Source: Notolepis coatsorum (Eukaryota; Chordata; Actinopteri; Aulopiformes; Paralepididae). From it: 64,000 nucleotides of DNA. The notes beneath the pieces were generated by a model. The model was not told the DNA's origin. It ran no database searches and saw only the letters and a program-made list of their open reading frames with translations. Numbering within the stretch: the stretch's first letter is position 1; every line of letters starts with the position of its first letter. Location: positions 77,132,811 to 77,196,810 of the forward strand of contig OZ020589.1 of the NCBI GenBank assembly GCA_963971535.1, read 5' to 3'. Shown piece by piece: positions 60,294 through 64,000 of this stretch. The position numbers and the translations under genes were made by a program.

Positions 60294-60620
60294 GGGAAGG
60301 CGCAAGACCAAAAGTGACATTCTATTAAATTAGAATGAAAGTTTTAGATCCTATGGCAATTAGCATAGGAAGATTAGGGTTAGAAAGCTCATTTTGGGCA
60401 ACCCGGTGGCTTAAGGGAGGGAGTCATACACGTAGGATGTGTCTATGGAACACAGTCCTGTACGACTCTCGGAGGGAGGGGGACTTAGGGGATTATTATT
60501 TGTATATATGTATGTTTTTAAGCTTGGCTCTCAACGGGACCTCAATAATTGGATGTATATCTATTGTAGATTCGCACTCCAGAAGCATTACCAACAACTA
60601 CACAACAACATGTATAGATT
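60294..60620 (+). pseudogene. Possible L1 ORF1 relic and inter-ORF region
   Basis: ATGGGAAGGCGCAAGACCAA encodes MGRRKTKSDILL and stops after 13 codons. A short basic start of this kind is common at the N-terminus of L1 ORF1. No coiled coil or RRM follows, so ORF1 would be almost entirely deleted. The remaining 280 bp before the endonuclease frame has no clear coding. Tentative. Confidence 0.3.
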
Positions 60621-61460
60621 ATGGCTAGTTTGAATATAATGATCTGGAATACTGGGGGAATAAATAATCAACACAAACGCAAAAGCGTGCTCACACTGAT
60701 GAAAAACAAACAGGTTGACGTGGCTATGCTAAGCGAAACGCACATTTTAGGGAAAGACATAGCTATGTTAGCGGACAACATATACCATAACATTAGTCAC
60801 TCTTCCTTTGGAACGAGAACCCGTGGAGTTGCCATAGTCGTTAAACGGAAGTTGAATATTGAATTGAAGGGAGTATGGTCTGATGCAGATGGTCGGATAA
60901 CTATAGCTAAGATTGTACACAAGAACAAAAAAATAGCGTTGGTAGCGGTATACGCCCCAAATTTGTACGAAGCTAATTTCTTCACTACACTTACCAGAAC
61001 AATGTTAGACCTTCCCGAATACTCATTTATAATTGGTGCGGATTTTAATGCCATTTGGGATCCAGGGATGGATAAATCTTATCCCTCCTTTTCCAACGAA
61101 CAGAAAAATTCATCTAATGCGTTAAAGGATTGGTCGAAGAATACAGGTGTAAATGATCTATGGCGATCACTCAACCCCACGACCTGGAAGTACTCTTGTC
61201 GATCTGCAAGACATAACACACTATCCAGAATAGATTATGTTTTTGCATCCCCGAGACTATTTGATAACTATGATGTGGAAATGGTACCCAATGCATTATC
61301 AGATCACTGTTATTTACTCCTAAAAGGATCATTTGCTATACTGTCATCCCGAGCCCCAAGATGGCAATTTAACTCGATGCTGCTTAATAACAAGGAATTC
61401 ATTACACAACTCAAAGAAGCTCTCTCAGTATTCCTACTGGAGAATGCGAATTCGGTGTAG
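60621..61460 (+). pseudogene. L1-type ORF2, apurinic-like endonuclease domain
   Basis: The 279-codon frame begins MASLNIMIWNTGGINN. Catalytic motifs of the AP-like endonuclease are all present: SETH with Glu39, YAPN at 111-114, GADFN with Asp141 and Asn143, SRIDYVF near 202, and SDH at 227-229. This domain nicks target DNA to prime reverse transcription. A TAG at 61458-61460 ends the frame exactly where the polypeptide should run on into the RT part, which continues in the same frame (DPRILWMSVKGMIKDF). So endonuclease and RT are separated by a single nonsense codon. Confidence 0.92.
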
Positions 61461-63611
61461 GACCCCAGAATATTATGGATGTCGGTAAAGGGAATGATCA
61501 AGGATTTCACCGATAGCTTTTCCTCCAAAATACGCAAGAATCGATGCTCAAAACTGGCGGAACTGGAAACGCTTTACTCTACGTTATTTACTTCTTTACA
61601 ATACAACGACTCGGTTCGACTGGAAACTCAAGTTAATGTACTAAAAAAAGAGATTAACGCCATTTATAAACAACAATCTGAAGTACAAATACGTAGCACA
61701 AGACAACAGCATTACTCTCAAGGTTCTAAACCAAGTCACCTACTAGCTATGCGATTAAGAGTTAACGCAAAATTTGCAGATATAACTACCATTAAAGCAC
61801 AACAAGGACTTGTTACAGACCCTAAAAAAATAAACGCGACATTCAAAGAGTTCTACTCCAACTTGTATAAATCAGAAACGACCTTCCACCAAAACAAAAT
61901 CGACACATATCTTAATCAAATTAACCTCCCCAAACTTTCAGAGGATGACGCTAAACAGTTAGAAACACCTATCACACTAGAGGAACTCAGGAAGGTCATA
62001 TCCGAAATGCAAAGTGGTAGGGCTCCTGGAAGAGACGGTATCCCACCAGAAATGTACCTCTCATGTTGGGACATAATTGGACCACTATTACTTAATATGA
62101 TTTTATACTCAGTCAATGAGGGGAACTTCCATAAGAACGACAATATTGCACTCATAACAGTCCTCCTTAAAAAAGACAAAGACCCCACCGAGTGCGGTAG
62201 TTATAGACCCTTAAGCCTCCTCGGAACCGATATCAAACTGTACTCTAAGGTATTAGCCATCAGACTTCAAAAGCATATGACGTCTTTAGTTCATCCGGAT
62301 CAAACTGGCTTCATAAGAGGCCGCTTGATCACTGATAACATAAGACGATTACTACACGTACTAGATGCCAGCAAGGACGACACCACACCTAAGGCGATGC
62401 TGTCCCTGGATGCAATGAAAGCTTTTGATAGGTTGGAATGGTCGTATCTATGGGCAGTATTAGAAAGGATGGGGTTAGGAAAAGGATTCATTGATATGAT
62501 TAAAGTATTATACAAAGACCCATCGGCCATGATTACAAAAGGTATAATCACCTCCGAAATCTTTCCGGTATCACGATCTTCTAGACAGGGTTGCCCTCTT
62601 AGTCCCGGACTATTCGATTTATCATTAGAGCCTTTAGCACAATATATAAGACAATCCCAATCCATAGAACCAATCGTAATCAAGGGCACACAACATAAAA
62701 TTAGTTTATATGCGGACAACGTAATACTGTTCATGCAAAACCCCAACACCACAATGCCTCATCTTCTCAAGGTGATTGATGACTTTGGCGATCTATCGGG
62801 ATTTAAGATAAATTGGCCGAAGTCGGCTTTCCTTCCACTTAACGCCCCTGCAAAAAAATATATACTCCTTCCAGAAGCGATACCAATGGTTAAACACTTT
62901 AGATGTTTGGGAGTTGAAGTATTCCCTACCATAAGCCAAACGGTGAAGCACAATTACATAAAAATCCAAAATAAAATCAAATACGACTTTGACAGGTGGT
63001 CAAAACTTAAAAACTCAGTACAGGCATGGGTATCAATAGTTAAGATGGATGTCCTACCTAGAATCAACTTCATCAGCTCAATGCTACCGTTACCCCCTCC
63101 AGATGGTTACTGGAAAATATTACACTCTTCCGCATACAAATTTATTTGGAATAACAAACCACCACGTATAAAAAGATCCACCGCACAGAGAAACAAAGCC
63201 GACGGAGGTATGGCATTTCCAGATTTTTTCCACTATTTTAAGGCATACACTTTAAGACCACTGACAACCTGGTTTGATCCCCAAGCATCAGTATCCTGGA
63301 GAAATTTAGAAGTAAATATAGTAGCACCACATAGACTGCAGGACATAGTATACACCAAATTATCAATTAAGCAATGCGAACTGAAATTTGGCCCCATTAT
63401 TACTCATGCGATCCGGATATGGCGTGAAACACAAAAAAAATATTCTAACCCACATAAATGGCATAATCATACTCCCTTATTCAATAACAATGCACTCCTG
63501 ATTGGAAAACGACCTATAAGATTCCCTAGATGGGAAAAGCAGGGCATACACACATTAGGAGATGTTTTCAACAAACAGGGTTTTTGTAGTTATGAGGAAA
63601 TACACAAATAA
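61461..63611 (+). pseudogene. L1-type ORF2, reverse transcriptase domain with YADN
   Basis: The methionine at 61479 is internal, since homology starts right after the TAG. RT motifs in order: SGRAPGRDGIPPEMY (about 179-193 from 61479), YRPLSLLGTDIKLYSKVLA, DQTGFIRGRLITDNIRR, SLDAMKAFDRLEW with catalytic Asp311, SRQGCPLSPGLFDLSLEPLA and SLYADNVILFM at 409-419. The YADD box reads YADN: codon 62718-62720 is AAC where GAC is expected, which should abolish catalysis. FRCLGVEVFP, the thumb and the C-terminal region follow. A TAA at 63609-63611 stops the frame, but coding similarity continues beyond it. L1/Tx1 group by motif style. Confidence 0.93.
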
Positions 63612-64000
63612 TTTAATCTCACCGGTTCCACATATTATTTCTACGCACAGTTATTGTTATGTTTGAAGGCTCACGGTGTCCCATTAAGGATACCAATTGT
63701 ACACCACAGATACCACAAATTCTTCTATGAAAGAGAGACATCGAGAGGTTTTGTATCAGATTTGTATCATCAATTACTAACGTCCTCGTATGAAATCCTC
63801 CACCTAGACTCAGTCTGGAGGAGGGATATACCAGACCTGGAAATAGATTTTGATTGGCAAGAAGCCTGGGCAAATGTTCGACTTGCATCACGGAACCCGG
63901 ACCATCAACAAATCAATCTTAACTATATTCATAGGACATACTTGACTCCTATAAGACTGAACAGAATGGGTCTTAAACAAGACTCCAAATGCTCCTTATG
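63612..64000 (+). pseudogene. L1-type ORF2 C-terminal region, truncated by window edge
   Basis: After the TAA the same frame resumes (STYYFYAQLLLCLKAHGVPL) and runs to the last base, passing GFVSDLYHQLLTS, WRRDIPDLEIDFDW and INLNYIHRTYLTPIRLNRMG. It ends with the first two Cys of the C-terminal CCHC motif (SKCSLC). The minus-strand frame at 63619-63891 is a shadow. The CPxxxFW end seen in the relative at 13575 would lie outside the window. Confidence 0.88.

Overview
The window looks like repeat-rich intergenic DNA from a ray-finned fish. The evidence is the repeat content: CR1/L2/Rex1-type LINEs with their usual fish 3' tails, an L1-type LINE, a Ty1/copia element of the sort found in fish, many hAT DNA transposons, long AAT and CA microsatellites, and short patches of non-repetitive sequence between them. 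I found no convincing host protein-coding gene. Almost every long open frame belongs to a mobile element or is a low-complexity artefact.

Layout. 1-889 is the 3' end of a pol-less LTR element. 4046-19881 is one Ty1/copia element (274 and 295 bp LTRs, 5-bp target duplication CAGAC). Its gag, integrase, reverse transcriptase and RNase H are split by an L2 LINE, a hAT with a ZMYM1-like transposase, and an L1 fragment. That L1 fragment carries another hAT, which holds a 2.1-kb palindrome. 20569-22594 is a hAT with a LINE inside. 22.6-27 kb is mostly unique. 27477-28986 is a hAT. 29197-32903 is a young, nearly complete pol-less LTR element: its LTRs are 654 bp with two differences counted by eye. 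Its single reading frame is interrupted by a 398-bp copy of its own LTR/flank junction. 33.9-35.2 kb is a minisatellite containing a solo LTR.

From 37.9 to 47.4 kb there is a five-level nest: LINE > hAT > LINE > hAT > LINE or Mutator-like element. Each DNA-element boundary can be fixed by a target duplication. 48.4-50.4 kb is a hAT containing a foldback element with a tRNA-like promoter and a 345-bp tandem duplication. 50.9-53.4 kb is a long foldback repeat. 55.8-60.6 kb is largely unclassified but contains a 5S rRNA-like sequence. 60.6-64 kb is an L1-type LINE with endonuclease and reverse transcriptase. It is disabled by two in-frame stops and by YADN in place of YADD, and it runs off the right edge.

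How the parts relate. Autonomous functions are present only as remnants: copia gag-pol, LINE endonuclease/RT and hAT transposases. The non-autonomous elements (short hATs, the foldbacks, probably the pol-less LTR element) presumably depended on relatives elsewhere in the genome. Nine hAT-type insertions, each with its own 8-bp target duplication, make hAT activity the main force shaping this window. Boundaries were read by eye. Those fixed by target duplications are firm; LINE 5' ends and the edges of old repeats are approximate.
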